NCBI GenBank assembly: GCA_963726665.1
Contig: CAVSDW010000009.1
Location: 62,001 to 126,000 of the forward strand
Source: RPQJ01 sp963726665
Lineage (GTDB): Bacteria; Pseudomonadota; Gammaproteobacteria; Steroidobacterales; Steroidobacteraceae
Direction: 5' to 3'
DNA length: 64,000 bases
The notes beneath the pieces were generated by a model. That model searched no databases and was not told where the DNA came from. It saw only the letters and a program-made list of their open reading frames with translations. Positions 36,107 through 45,308 of this stretch are shown here, one piece after another; positions within the stretch are counted from its first letter, which is position 1, and every line of letters starts with the position of its first letter. Made by a program: the position numbers and the translations under genes.

Positions 36107-36844
36107 TCAGGCTGCCTTCTTGGCGTGCGCGCGGTGGTGGTCCATCGACGACGGCACCCGGGCGCCCGTGGTCAGGTACGCGAGCAGGTCCTCGGCGAAG
36201 GCGTGGAAGCTGGCGATGATCACCCGGTTGCTGCGCACGAGCAGGTTGTAGCCGAGCACCGCCGGCACCGCGACCGCGAGGCCGAGCGCCGTCATGATCA
36301 GCGCCTCGCCCACCGGGCCCGCCACCTGGTCGAGCGAGGTTTCACCCGTTGCGCCGATCCGCACCAGCGCGTGGAAGATCCCCCAGACCGTGCCGAACAG
36401 GCCGACGAACGGCGCGGTGCTGCCGACGGTGGCGAGGAACGTGAGTCCCGTCTCCAGGCGCTCCATCTCGCGATTGATCGCGCTGCGCAGCGCGCGGTCG
36501 AGGAATTCCGCGCGGTGCAGGGTGCCCGCGAGCCGGTCCTCGGTGAGCTGGTCGTGGTGATTCATCGCGAACTCGGCGTCGAGCGCGATCTTCGAGAAGG
36601 GCTCCCAGTCCGGCTGCTGCTCGAGGAACGGGATGGCCTGGTCCGTCGGGGTCTTCCAGAACGAAGACACCACGTGGTTCGAGCGCGTACGGATGCGCGC
36701 GACCCGCACGAACTTGATGACCATGAAATACCACGAGACGACGGACATGAACACCAGCAGCCCGAAGACGAACACCCCGATGGCATCCGTTTCCCTCAGG
36801 AAGTTGGCGAAACTCATGGTCGTCAGGGCTTCAGTGGGGTGCAT
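36107..36844 (-). CDS. exbB: MotA/TolQ/ExbB proton channel family protein
   Basis: A 245-residue inner-membrane protein with three helices (about 24-46, 144-168 and 184-206) and a large cytosolic loop. The family motif is LATVGSTAPFVGLFGTVWGI with downstream ALGLAVAVPAV. With ExbD it forms the channel that energises TonB. GGGAG stands 5 bases before ATG 36844, which supports this start. It lies between tonB and exbD. Confidence 0.93.
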   Translation of the reverse strand: MHPTEALTTMSFANFLRETDAIGVFVFGLLVFMSVVSWYFMVIKFVRVARIRTRSNHVVSSFWKTPTDQAIPFLEQQPDWEPFSKIALDAEFAMNHHDQLTEDRLAGTLHRAEFLDRALRSAINREMERLETGLTFLATVGSTAPFVGLFGTVWGIFHALVRIGATGETSLDQVAGPVGEALIMTALGLAVAVPAVLGYNLLVRSNRVIIASFHAFAEDLLAYLTTGARVPSSMDHHRAHAKKAA

Positions 36845-36856
36845 GTCGAGCTCCCT

Positions 36857-37559
36857 TCAATTGATCAGCTTGAATTCGATCGGTACGACGGCCCACGCGC
36901 GCGCCGGCAGGCCGTTGCGCATGGCAGGCACGAAGATCCAGTCGCGCACGGCGGTCAACGCCGCTTCATCGAGGGCCGAGTCACCGCTCGACTTCGCGAG
37001 CGTGATTTCCTGGGGCGAGCCGTCTTCGCCCACCAGTACGCGGACCTTGACCACGCCCTCGGTACCCGCCCGCAGGCACCGTGGCGGGTAGATCGGAGGC
37101 TTCATGCGCAGCAGCGCGACTTTCGTATGCGTGATCGGCTCGTCGCGCGCCTGCCCGCCGGCGCCATCCACTTCCGCTCCGGGCGGGCTCGGCGGGCCCG
37201 GCTCGCCTTCGAGCAGCTCGTCGCCCATCGCGTATTTCTTCACCTGCGTGTCGGGCGGGACGGGGTTCGTGGTCGGGGTGTCCACGAGGATCGGTACCGG
37301 TCGCGTCTTGCGCGGCGCTGTCTTGACCTCGTCCTGCTGGCCCCCGACGGGTTCGGGTTCCTCCGCGCGCGGCAGCGGGGGCGGCGGCAACCGCTCGAGG
37401 CTGACCTGGAAGAGTGGAGGCGCATCGGAGGAAGTGTCCGGAGGACGCGCGGTGAGCAGGCCCACGATGCCCGCTGCGTGCAATGTCGCGACCGACAGCA
37501 GCACGCAAGCCAGCGCTCCAGGTGAGGCGCTCGTCGTGGATGTAGCGATCGATCCTCAT
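36857..37559 (-). CDS. tonB: energy transducer TonB (frameshift suspected near 37512)
   Basis: The proline-rich periplasmic protein links ExbBD to outer-membrane receptors. The second frame reads from GTG 37504 through a membrane segment (VLLSVATLHAAGIVGLL), a Pro/Glu/Lys-rich linker and a TonB C-terminal domain (PPIYPPRCLRAGTEGVVKVRVLV, DEAALTAVRDWIF). A family-like cytosolic N-terminus MRIDRYIHDERLTWSAG starts at ATG 37559 in another frame; adding one base in AGCGCTGG would join them as TWSALACVLLSV. Without repair, translation from the GTG would lack the basic N-terminus needed for membrane insertion. First gene of the tonB-exbB-exbD unit. Confidence 0.85.
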
Positions 37560-37800
37560 AGGCTGTCGCGACGGCGCAGTCTGTCGACGAGGCGAATCCC
37601 CATGTCGCAATCTAAGGCAGTCGCGGCCATCCGGGCGCATCGCCGGGCAGCGATATGTACCTAATTCAGCAGGCATTTTCCTCGACGCGGCCTGACCGCA
37701 AGCGCGTCCGGATGGGCCGCGGATGGTCAGCCGGCGCGTGGCGCACCTACGGCTGCACCGCGTCAGCCGGCGAGCGCGAACCCGTCATGCGGGAATGGAC

Positions 37801-39369
37801 TCAATCGAGACGCGGATATCCCGTGACCCGCTGTATTTCCGTGTAAAGCGGCGCCAGGCGCGCGTACATGGGTTTGTAGACACGCTCGTACAGCGCATCG
37901 TAGGTTGCAGCGTTCGCGGCGATGGGCTCGAACAGGCGACCGATGCGCGTCATGCGCGCCACGGCCTGGTTGAAGTCCGGGTGCAGGCCCAGGCCGATCG
38001 CGCAGTCGATAGCCGCACCCAGGCCCGACGTCTCGTGCGTATGCGGGCGCGCGGTCGGAAGATTGAAAATGTCGGCGGTGAGCTGCATGGCTGCGTCGGA
38101 CTGCGAGCCGCCGCCGCTGACGCGCAGTTCAGTAAGACGCAGTCGAGTTCGCTTTTCTATCAGCTCGCGGCCCTCGCGAAGCGCATAGGCGAGCCCTTCG
38201 AGAATCGCCCGGTAAAGATGTGCGCGCGTGTGCACGTCGCCGAAGCCGATCACGGCGCCCTTGGCTTCCGGGCCAGGCTGCTTTACGCCCGGGCTCCAGT
38301 AGGGCTGCAGCATCAGGCCCATCGATCCCGGCGGAACGGTGCCGACCAGCTCGTCGAACAGCACTTCCGGAGTCACGCCAAGCGTCTCGGCCGCGGCACG
38401 TTCCGGGTGACCGAACTGTTCCTTGAACCAGTTGACCATCCAGTAACCGCGAAAGATCTGCACTTCGCAGCTGTATTGGCCCGGCATGGCGGCCGGGTAA
38501 GGCGGCATGCCCGGCGTGACCTCGACATAGCGAGGCGTCGTGACGTTGATCGTCGCCGTCGTGCCATAGGAGAGCGCACCGATGGTCGGCACCAGGGCGC
38601 CCGAGCCCAGGATCTCGCAGGCCTTGTCGGCGGCAGCGGCGATCACTGGCGTGCCGGCCCGGATGCCGGTCGCGGCGCTGGCGGCGGCAGTGACCTCGCC
38701 GAGCACAGTCCCCACGGGCACGAGGTCCGGCAATTGCTCGCGCCGAATCGCCAACGCCTGCCATTTCCAGTCGGAGGCGACGGCCCAGCGGTGTTGCTTC
38801 GAATCGAACGGCAGGTACGCCACGAGCGAGCCGACCGAGTCGACGAACCGACCCGTGAGCCGGTGATTCAGCAGGCCCGAAACCAGCAGGAACTTGTGCG
38901 TCGAAGCGTGCAGTGCCGGTTCGTGCTGGGCCAGCCAGTTGACCTCGGCTTCCTGCTGGAAGTACTTGACGGTGCCTGCCTGTCCGGCCAGTGCAATTGC
39001 CAGCCGCCACCAGGGCTTGATGCGTGGATATTGCGTCGCGCGGCGCTTGTCGAGCCAGATCAGCGCCGGGTGCAGGCACCGTCCATCGCGATCAACCGGC
39101 ACGACCGAGGCGCGCTGGGTGGTCACTGCGACACCGCGCACCGCCTCTCTCCAGCCGGGATCGCGTATCCACAAGGCCTGGCAACAGGCCGCCGCGGACT
39201 GCCAGAACCCCTCGCCATCGTGCTCGAGCCATCCCGGCTGAGGCACGCAATAGTGCTTCAGGGGCTCCTGCGTGCGGGCCACCATGTTGCCGTCGAGATC
39301 GAACAGCAGTGCGCGCACGCTCTGCGTGCCGCAGTCGATGGCGAGGAGCAGTTCGCGCTGGGCGCTCAC
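37801..39369 (-). CDS. FGGY-family carbohydrate kinase
   Basis: A 522-residue ATP-dependent sugar or polyol kinase with the N-terminal phosphate motif LAIDCGTQSVRALLFD (residues 8-23), the substrate-side LIWLDKRR and the ATPase-domain GALSYGTTATINV and ELRVSGGGSQSD. It probably phosphorylates glycerol, a pentulose or a related polyol. It starts at GTG 39369, overlapping the stop of the FAD oxidase as GTGA; it is the last gene of this three-gene operon, which suggests the product is handled as a glycerol-3-phosphate-type compound. Confidence 0.9.
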   Translation of the reverse strand: MSAQRELLLAIDCGTQSVRALLFDLDGNMVARTQEPLKHYCVPQPGWLEHDGEGFWQSAAACCQALWIRDPGWREAVRGVAVTTQRASVVPVDRDGRCLHPALIWLDKRRATQYPRIKPWWRLAIALAGQAGTVKYFQQEAEVNWLAQHEPALHASTHKFLLVSGLLNHRLTGRFVDSVGSLVAYLPFDSKQHRWAVASDWKWQALAIRREQLPDLVPVGTVLGEVTAAASAATGIRAGTPVIAAAADKACEILGSGALVPTIGALSYGTTATINVTTPRYVEVTPGMPPYPAAMPGQYSCEVQIFRGYWMVNWFKEQFGHPERAAAETLGVTPEVLFDELVGTVPPGSMGLMLQPYWSPGVKQPGPEAKGAVIGFGDVHTRAHLYRAILEGLAYALREGRELIEKRTRLRLTELRVSGGGSQSDAAMQLTADIFNLPTARPHTHETSGLGAAIDCAIGLGLHPDFNQAVARMTRIGRLFEPIAANAATYDALYERVYKPMYARLAPLYTEIQRVTGYPRLD

Positions 39370-40988
39370 GCCCGCGGACCGGTCAGGTTGTCGTTGGCCA
39401 GGATGCCCTGCGGATCGAAGCAGTCAAAGGCTGCCTTCAGCGCCGCCATCCCGACCGGTCCCTTCTCGGCCGGGAGATACGGCGCGTGATCGCGGCCGAC
39501 GCCGTGCTGGTGACTGATGGTGCCGCCGTTCGCGACGATTGCGTCGCTCACCGCACGCTTGAGCTCCGTCCAGCGCTGCCACGCGGTCGCCTGGTCCGCG
39601 CCGATGCGGAAGACGAATGTGCTGTACACGCTCGAGCCCGTGCCATACACGTGTGAAAGATGCGTGTAGGCATGGCAGCGCTCGCCGAGCCGGGCGAGGG
39701 CCTCGCGCCCCGCGGCCTCCATCGCCTGCATGGTCGAAGTGCTCGAGCTCCACGGCACCGACGTCTCCATCGTGTCGACGGCGTAGCCGGCATCCCAGAG
39801 CGTATTGCGCAGATAAACGCCGGTGAAGCGCTTCTCCGCCCACTTGCTGCCCAGCAGCGTGCCCGTCGAGACGCCGCCGTGCGCACGCAGCACGGCCCTG
39901 GCCTGCCGCCACGTGGCCTCGACCTGCGCGCGCGTGCCTGTCAGGCCGAGCATCAGCAGGCATTTCTGTTCTCCGGCACCGCGCCAGCCCAGGAAGCGCT
40001 CCAGCCATGCAATCTGCCCGGCGTGCCCGGCCATGCGGAGCGTGGTCATGGTTTCGACCTGGTTGGACAGGCGAAGCATGGACAGCGCGACCCGCGTCTG
40101 CGACAGGGTGCGCGCGGCGACCACTCCGGCGTCCCAGCTGGGCATGAACACGCCCACGAATCGCTCCTCCTCGGGCAGGCGGCTGACCCGCACGATGGCT
40201 TCCGTGATCACGCCGATGCGTCCCTCGGAACCGAGCACCCACTCGCGCAGGTCGGGACCGGCCGCGCTGGCGGCGAACGGTGGAATCGCCAGGGTACCCC
40301 GCGGCGTTTCGACGGTGCCGCCCGCAAACAGCTGCTCGATTCGTCCGTAGCGCAGCGACTGCTGTCCGGAGGAGCGCGTCGCGATCCAGCCACCGAGCGT
40401 CGCGTACTCGAAACTCTGCGGGAAGTGGCCGAGCATGAAGCCCCTGGCGCGCAACGCCGCCTCCAGCTGCGGCCCCGTCACGCCGGCTTGAAAACGCGCG
40501 AGCTGCGAGGTCTCGTCGAGTTCCAACAGCGCATTCATGCGACGCATGTCGAGCGTCACGCAAGGCCGATTGCCCGAAGGCGCGTCCAGGTGTCCGGCAA
40601 CGCTCGTGGCGCCACCGCAGGGGATCAATACGACATCGTTCTGCTGCGCCCAGGCGAGCAGTTCGCGGACCTGCCCGCCAGTCTCGGGCCAGGCGACGCC
40701 GTCCGCCAGGCGACCGACGTCGCCGAAGCGCAGGCGAATCCAGTCCCCCAGGCTCTGGCCCACCCCGGAACGCAAACGGTCTTCGGTGCTCACGGAGATG
40801 AGCGGATGACGTGCGCCTGCCGCCGCAAGGCGCGAGGGCAGCTCCCGGTCGATGCGCTCACAGACCTCCTGCAGCGTCGCGTCCCGGGGAGCCGTGCCGG
40901 GTCCGACGGCCTCACTCATGAAGGCGGCCGCGCCGGGTGGCAATGAAGCAGCAATGCTCTCGTCGCCCCAACCGTTCCAACGTCTCAC
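39366..40988 (-). CDS. FAD-binding oxidase, alkyldihydroxyacetonephosphate synthase-like
   Basis: A 540-residue VAO/PCMH-family flavoprotein. It begins with the RRWNGWGD motif characteristic of alkyl-DHAP synthases, has the PCMH FAD region PCGGATSVAGH (about 126-136), GYIATRSSGQQS-like GGWIATRSSGQQSLRYG, and the C-terminal HGVGRDHAPYL segment of the active site. Alkyl-DHAP synthases swap the acyl group of acyl-DHAP for a fatty alcohol to start ether lipids; a plain 2-hydroxyacid or D-lactate-type dehydrogenase remains possible. It starts at GTG 40988, overlapping the upstream glpD-like stop as GTGA. Confidence 0.85.
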   Translation of the reverse strand: MRRWNGWGDESIAASLPPGAAAFMSEAVGPGTAPRDATLQEVCERIDRELPSRLAAAGARHPLISVSTEDRLRSGVGQSLGDWIRLRFGDVGRLADGVAWPETGGQVRELLAWAQQNDVVLIPCGGATSVAGHLDAPSGNRPCVTLDMRRMNALLELDETSQLARFQAGVTGPQLEAALRARGFMLGHFPQSFEYATLGGWIATRSSGQQSLRYGRIEQLFAGGTVETPRGTLAIPPFAASAAGPDLREWVLGSEGRIGVITEAIVRVSRLPEEERFVGVFMPSWDAGVVAARTLSQTRVALSMLRLSNQVETMTTLRMAGHAGQIAWLERFLGWRGAGEQKCLLMLGLTGTRAQVEATWRQARAVLRAHGGVSTGTLLGSKWAEKRFTGVYLRNTLWDAGYAVDTMETSVPWSSSTSTMQAMEAAGREALARLGERCHAYTHLSHVYGTGSSVYSTFVFRIGADQATAWQRWTELKRAVSDAIVANGGTISHQHGVGRDHAPYLPAEKGPVGMAALKAAFDCFDPQGILANDNLTGPRA

Positions 40989-42610
40989 GCCACACTCCTT
41001 CCGCGCACGCCCGCGATTGAAGACTCGGCCAGCGCATTGCGCGATTGCCGCTCCAGCGACCTGCACATTTCAACCTGTCCTGCTCGTTCAGTGTCGCTCC
41101 AGCCAAGCAACGCCGACATTGCATGCGCCGCGGGCTCGAGTGAGTCGAGTCCCGCGCGCTCGTCGAACCAGGCGCGCGCACTGCGACGCACCCAGTAGTC
41201 CTCCAGCGTCAAGGCACCCTCGTGTGTCACCGCGTGGCGGGCTTCGGCCGCCACGTCTCCGCCGTCTGCGACGATCGCGGCCGCCTCATCGCCATACAGG
41301 CGGGCCAGGCGTTCGGCCTTGTCGGCGTCGGGACCGAGGCGGACGATGTCCCCGGCACCCAGAGTCCGCGCCCCGCCGGGCAGGGGTTGATTCGCGGTGC
41401 TGCATGGCAACGCCGGCTTTTCCAGCCGCGTCGCGATGAGATCGACCACGTGCTCGGCCATCGCGCGATAGGCGCTCAGTTTGCCGCCGGCAACCGAGAC
41501 CAGGCCGGCGGGTGACGTCCAGATCTCGTCCTTCCGCGAGATTTCATTGGCCTTCTTGCCCGGCTGCGAGATCAGCGGCCGGATGCCGGACCACAAGGCA
41601 ACGATGTCGCTGTCGGTGATCGCCGCGGTGCGGAGATTCCGCTCGGCCGCTGCGATCAGATAGTCCACGTCCTTGCGGTCGAACGTGGGCCAGTACTCCG
41701 TCCCATCGTGAAAGACGTCCGTGGTGCCCAGGTAGGTAAAGCCGCCGCAAGGCACTGCGTACGCCGAGCGCTTGTCCTCCGTGGGCAGGATGATCGTGCT
41801 CCTGACCGGCAGGCGATCACGATGCAGCACCAGGTGGATGCCTCGGCTCAGCACGAGGCGAGCATCCGTCTGGCCCTCCTCGAGCGCGCGGACCTCGTCC
41901 ACCCAGACACCTGCCGCGCTCACGACCAGTCGTCCCATCACGCGCACCCGGCGATCCTCGCCTGACAGCGTCGACCGGACAGTCACGCCGACGATGCGCC
42001 CCGCTTCCTGCAGCAGCCCGTCAGCCGCCGCGTAGTTGACGACCGTCGCTCCCGCGGCCTGCGCGGATCGAACATTCGCCAATACCAGTCGGGAGTCGTC
42101 CGTCAGGAACTCCGTATAGGCGACCGCGCCATGCAGTCCATCCGTGTTCACCATGGGCTCGCATCGCGCCAGCTCCGCGACGTTCAGAACCGAGTGACGC
42201 TCCGCCGCCGGCACCCTGCCGAGTTTCTCGTAAACCCAAATCCCGGCTCGAAGCATGGCCGTACTTGCCGCGGACCGCGACGGAATCAGGAACCGCGATG
42301 GCTTCGAAAGGTGGGGAGCGATCCGCCGCAGTACCTGGCGCTCCAGGGCGGCCTCCCTGACCAGTGCAATCTGCCCCTGTGGCAGGTAGCGCAGGCCGCC
42401 GTGGATCATCTTGGAACTGCGGCTGCTGGTGCCGCTCGCATAGTCGCGGGCCTCCAGCAGTGCAACGGAGTACCCGCGCAACGCGGCATCGCGTGCGATA
42501 CCCGCACCCGTGACGCCGCCGCCGATGACGATGATGTCGAAGCGCTGCTCTTCCAGCGACGCCAGGCGGCGCACCCGGTCGCGTGAATCGATTCTGCTTT
42601 CGTCTGGCAC
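40985..42610 (-). CDS. glpD: glycerol-3-phosphate dehydrogenase/oxidase
   Basis: A 541-residue FAD-dependent enzyme that oxidises sn-glycerol-3-phosphate to DHAP and feeds the quinone pool. The FAD site is FDIIVIGGGVTGAGIARDA and the GlpD motifs LLEARDYASGTSSRSSKMIHGGLRYL and GGKLSAYRAMA are present. The start is uncertain: GTG 42610 leaves about 24 residues before the FAD motif as in homologues; GTG 42658 would add 16. It is the first gene of the operon and supplies DHAP to the following alkyl-DHAP-synthase-like oxidase. Confidence 0.9.
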   Translation of the reverse strand: MPDESRIDSRDRVRRLASLEEQRFDIIVIGGGVTGAGIARDAALRGYSVALLEARDYASGTSSRSSKMIHGGLRYLPQGQIALVREAALERQVLRRIAPHLSKPSRFLIPSRSAASTAMLRAGIWVYEKLGRVPAAERHSVLNVAELARCEPMVNTDGLHGAVAYTEFLTDDSRLVLANVRSAQAAGATVVNYAAADGLLQEAGRIVGVTVRSTLSGEDRRVRVMGRLVVSAAGVWVDEVRALEEGQTDARLVLSRGIHLVLHRDRLPVRSTIILPTEDKRSAYAVPCGGFTYLGTTDVFHDGTEYWPTFDRKDVDYLIAAAERNLRTAAITDSDIVALWSGIRPLISQPGKKANEISRKDEIWTSPAGLVSVAGGKLSAYRAMAEHVVDLIATRLEKPALPCSTANQPLPGGARTLGAGDIVRLGPDADKAERLARLYGDEAAAIVADGGDVAAEARHAVTHEGALTLEDYWVRRSARAWFDERAGLDSLEPAAHAMSALLGWSDTERAGQVEMCRSLERQSRNALAESSIAGVRGRSVA

Positions 42611-42712
42611 GTCTGGACCGTAATTTGAGGTTGGCGGTAGCGCGTGAATCCCGGCCACTGCCTGGCCGGGCCGCGAGGATCGCCCAGCCCGCGACCCGAC
42701 GAGAACGGCCGG

Positions 42713-43255
42713 CTAGACTTCGAAACTGTCGCGAGCCGGCCGGTTCGGATCGTAATCCTCGTCCTCGAGTTCGACCGCGGCCGACGGCGGCAGCTTCGCG
42801 ATGATCTTCACCAGCATTCTAACGTGCTCGTCTTCTTCATCCCGCAGTTCCTCGAACAGCGCCCTGACCTCCGGCTGGTCCACGTGTTCGAGGGCTTCGT
42901 CGTAGAAGGCGAAGGCCTTCTGTTCGGAGTACAAGGCCAGCTGGTACGCCTTGAGCACCGACATGCCCCAGCGTACGTCACAGACGTCGGGGGCCTCAAC
43001 GTCGAAGATGTCATCGAGCTTGACCTGTGCCGGCTTGTCGCCAAACAGTGCGAGCCGGCGCTCGGCAATCTCCTCGCAATGCTTGTTCTCGTTGACGGCC
43101 ATGGAGCGGAATACTGCGCCGGCGTCGTCAACGCCACGGCTGCCGAATGACTCGGCGAATTCCGTGTACCGCTTATGCGCTTCGAACTCGATCAGGGAGG
43201 CAAGATCGAGGGCGTCCATCAGGGTGATTCTGGAGAGATCGAGTCTCGTGGACAT
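42713..43255 (-). CDS. ferritin-like / rubrerythrin-type diiron protein
   Basis: A 180-residue four-helix protein. The diiron-type ligands are visible as E28 in SLIEFEAHKRY, the NENKHCEEIAE helix (E-x2-H-type) and the C-terminal half EEDEHVRMLVKII. It lacks the rubredoxin-type Cys4 site of true rubrerythrin, so it is better called a ferritin-like protein. It could scavenge peroxide or store iron. It ends 100 bases from the glycerol operon start and is divergent from the P1 peptidase. Confidence 0.85.
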   Translation of the reverse strand: MSTRLDLSRITLMDALDLASLIEFEAHKRYTEFAESFGSRGVDDAGAVFRSMAVNENKHCEEIAERRLALFGDKPAQVKLDDIFDVEAPDVCDVRWGMSVLKAYQLALYSEQKAFAFYDEALEHVDQPEVRALFEELRDEEDEHVRMLVKIIAKLPPSAAVELEDEDYDPNRPARDSFEV

Positions 43256-43408
43256 GGGGTTCCCACTGCTTGGCAGTTTTCGCGTAGGGTGAACCGTTCG
43301 GATCGCCCCACAATTCGGGGTAATGCTTAGTACGGTCGTGCCGCGCTTTGCCCGACGGAGCGTCTCGGGTAGGCTGGACGCCGCTCGCCGGCCCGAAGGA
43401 ACTATCCC

Positions 43409-44581
43409 ATGAATCGCCTCGCGCACTGGACCGCAGCCTGGATCGTCGCAGGCCTGGTTGCCCTGAGCGCCTCTGCAGCCGAACCGCGCGCCCGTGACGT
43501 CGGCGTACCCTTCGAGGGAAGACCGGGACCGCTCAACGCGATCACGGACGTGAGCGGCGTCGAGGTCGGTCACAGCACGATCGTCTCCGGGTCACCGGGC
43601 GGCAAGGAGCCCGTGGTGCGAACCGGTGTCACCGCAGTACTGCCGCGTGGCAAGCGCAGCCCGACCGACGCCGTGTTCGCAGGCTGGTTCAGCCAGAACG
43701 GCAACGGCGAAATGACCGGCACCACATGGGTGAAGGAGTCTGGCCTGCTGTATGGCCCGGTCATGATCACCAACACCCACAGCGTTGGGGTGGTGCGCGA
43801 CGCGGTGATCGGCTGGGCGCTGAAGCACTACGATTTCGACAAGAGCGACTGGTGGTCGCTGCCTGTGGTCGCCGAGACCTGGGACGGCTGGCTGAGCGAC
43901 ATTAACGGCTTTCACGTGAAGACCGAGAATGCCTACGCGGCACTCGACGCGGCGCGCGGCGGGCCGGTTGTCGAGGGCAATGTCGGCGGTGGCACCGGCA
44001 TGATCTGCTATGAATTCAAGGGTGGCATTGGCACGGCGTCGCGTCTGGTGAAAGACGATGCTGGCAACTACACCGTGGGCGTATTGGTGCAGGCCAACTT
44101 CGGACGCCGCGGTGAGTTGCTGGTGGCCGGCGTACCTGTCGGCCGTGAGATCCCCGAGGAGCCGGCCTATGCCACTCTGGCGCCGAAGCGCACGGACCGC
44201 GATCTCGGCTCGATCATCGTAGTCGTGGCGACCGACGCCCCGCTTCTACCGCACCAGTTGGAGCGCATCGCGCGGCGCGTAACGATGGGTATCGCCCGCA
44301 CCGGCGCGGTGGCTGGCAACGGCTCAGGCGACATCTTTATCGCATTCTCGACCGCGAACCCGGGCGCGGCCGACGCGAAGGGCCTCCCGGCGCTCACGAT
44401 GCTACCGAACGAGCGCATCACTCCGTTCTTCACGGCCACCGTTCAGGCAACCGAAGAGGCCATCGTCAACGCGCTGATTGCAGCTCGGACCACCGACGGA
44501 TTCGAGGGTCACCGCGCGATCGAACTCCCCCACGATCGCCTGCGCACGGTGCTCGCAAAGTACAACCGCCTGCAACAGTGA
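43409..44581 (+). CDS. P1 family peptidase (DmpA-like), exported
   Basis: A 390-residue N-terminal-nucleophile hydrolase with a signal peptide (MNRLAHWTAAWIVAGLVALSASAA). The self-cleavage site of the DmpA/BapA class is visible as AVAGNGSGDIFIAFST near 296-311, where the serine of GSGD becomes the nucleophile of the beta chain; VEGNVGGGTGMICY is the conserved alpha-chain loop. Family members are aminopeptidases for D- or beta-amino acid peptides. ATG 43409 gives a normal leader. It stands alone, convergent with the redoxin gene. Confidence 0.93.
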   Translation: MNRLAHWTAAWIVAGLVALSASAAEPRARDVGVPFEGRPGPLNAITDVSGVEVGHSTIVSGSPGGKEPVVRTGVTAVLPRGKRSPTDAVFAGWFSQNGNGEMTGTTWVKESGLLYGPVMITNTHSVGVVRDAVIGWALKHYDFDKSDWWSLPVVAETWDGWLSDINGFHVKTENAYAALDAARGGPVVEGNVGGGTGMICYEFKGGIGTASRLVKDDAGNYTVGVLVQANFGRRGELLVAGVPVGREIPEEPAYATLAPKRTDRDLGSIIVVVATDAPLLPHQLERIARRVTMGIARTGAVAGNGSGDIFIAFSTANPGAADAKGLPALTMLPNERITPFFTATVQATEEAIVNALIAARTTDGFEGHRAIELPHDRLRTVLAKYNRLQQ

Positions 44582-44601
44582 GGGACCCGATCCCACCAGA
44601 C

Positions 44602-45159
44602 CTAACGTGTCGGCGTTGGGCGGCCGGTACCGGCGAATGCTCGCTCGATGATCCTGATCGACTCGGCGCTGTCCCACTGCCGGGCGCCACGAAACCTTGC
44701 GACGACACGACCGCCCGCATCGACGAGCACCGTGAGCGGGACGGTCGTGGCGCCAAGCATGTGTTCCAACGTCAGCCTGGAGTCGATGTAGTGACTGACC
44801 GTGGCGTTCGAGTGCCTGAGCCACTTCAAGGCCGCGTTCCGGTCATCGTCGATCGAAATGCCGATCACGACGTACGGGCTGCCGGCCTCACTCCACGACA
44901 GGCGTTCGAGCGAAGCCGCTTCGGCGCGACAAGGTCCGCACCAACTGGCCCACACGTTGATGATCAGCGGGCGGCCGCGGTAGCTGGAAAGTGATCGCTG
45001 CGGACCGTTCAGGCCGGCCATGACCACGTCCGGCAAAGGCCGGCCCACTGCGACGGGCGCAGGAGCAGCGGGCGCCGCCGCAACTGCAGGTGTCGTGAGG
45101 AGCACCAGTCCGCAGGCGCCGGCCGCTACCGCCCGGCGAAAGGCTTTGATCAAGGGCAT
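44602..45159 (-). CDS. TlpA/ResA-like thiol-disulfide redoxin
   Basis: A 185-residue exported thioredoxin-fold protein: a signal peptide (AFRRAVAAGACGLVLLTTPAVAAA), an Ala/Pro-rich linker, then AhpC/TSA-type motifs with NVWASWCGPCRAEAASLERL (active site CGPC). It would reduce or isomerise disulfides in the periplasm, for example in cytochrome maturation. ATG 45159 gives the leader; the frame to 45312 adds unlikely sequence. Its last 12 residues (AFAGTGRPTPTR) are encoded by a 35-base tract that recurs at 50434-50468. Confidence 0.9.
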   Translation of the reverse strand: MPLIKAFRRAVAAGACGLVLLTTPAVAAAPAAPAPVAVGRPLPDVVMAGLNGPQRSLSSYRGRPLIINVWASWCGPCRAEAASLERLSWSEAGSPYVVIGISIDDDRNAALKWLRHSNATVSHYIDSRLTLEHMLGATTVPLTVLVDAGGRVVARFRGARQWDSAESIRIIERAFAGTGRPTPTR

Positions 45160-45308
45160 GAAGCCAAGTATGCCAAAGCGGTCGCCGACTTGACCCATGA
45201 GTTGGCGTCCAGAGTCCATTCCGAGCACATGGGTAACACTCTCGGGCCCTCTCAGGAGACGCAAAGTGCCGTGGCAGGAGTGTCGCTGGATGGACGAACG
45301 GCTACGGT

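Noticed and set aside
37560..37800. A possible gene between tonB and the FGGY kinase
   Set aside because: Short plus and minus frames have no family-like motif; the stretch is the spacer between two minus-strand transcripts.
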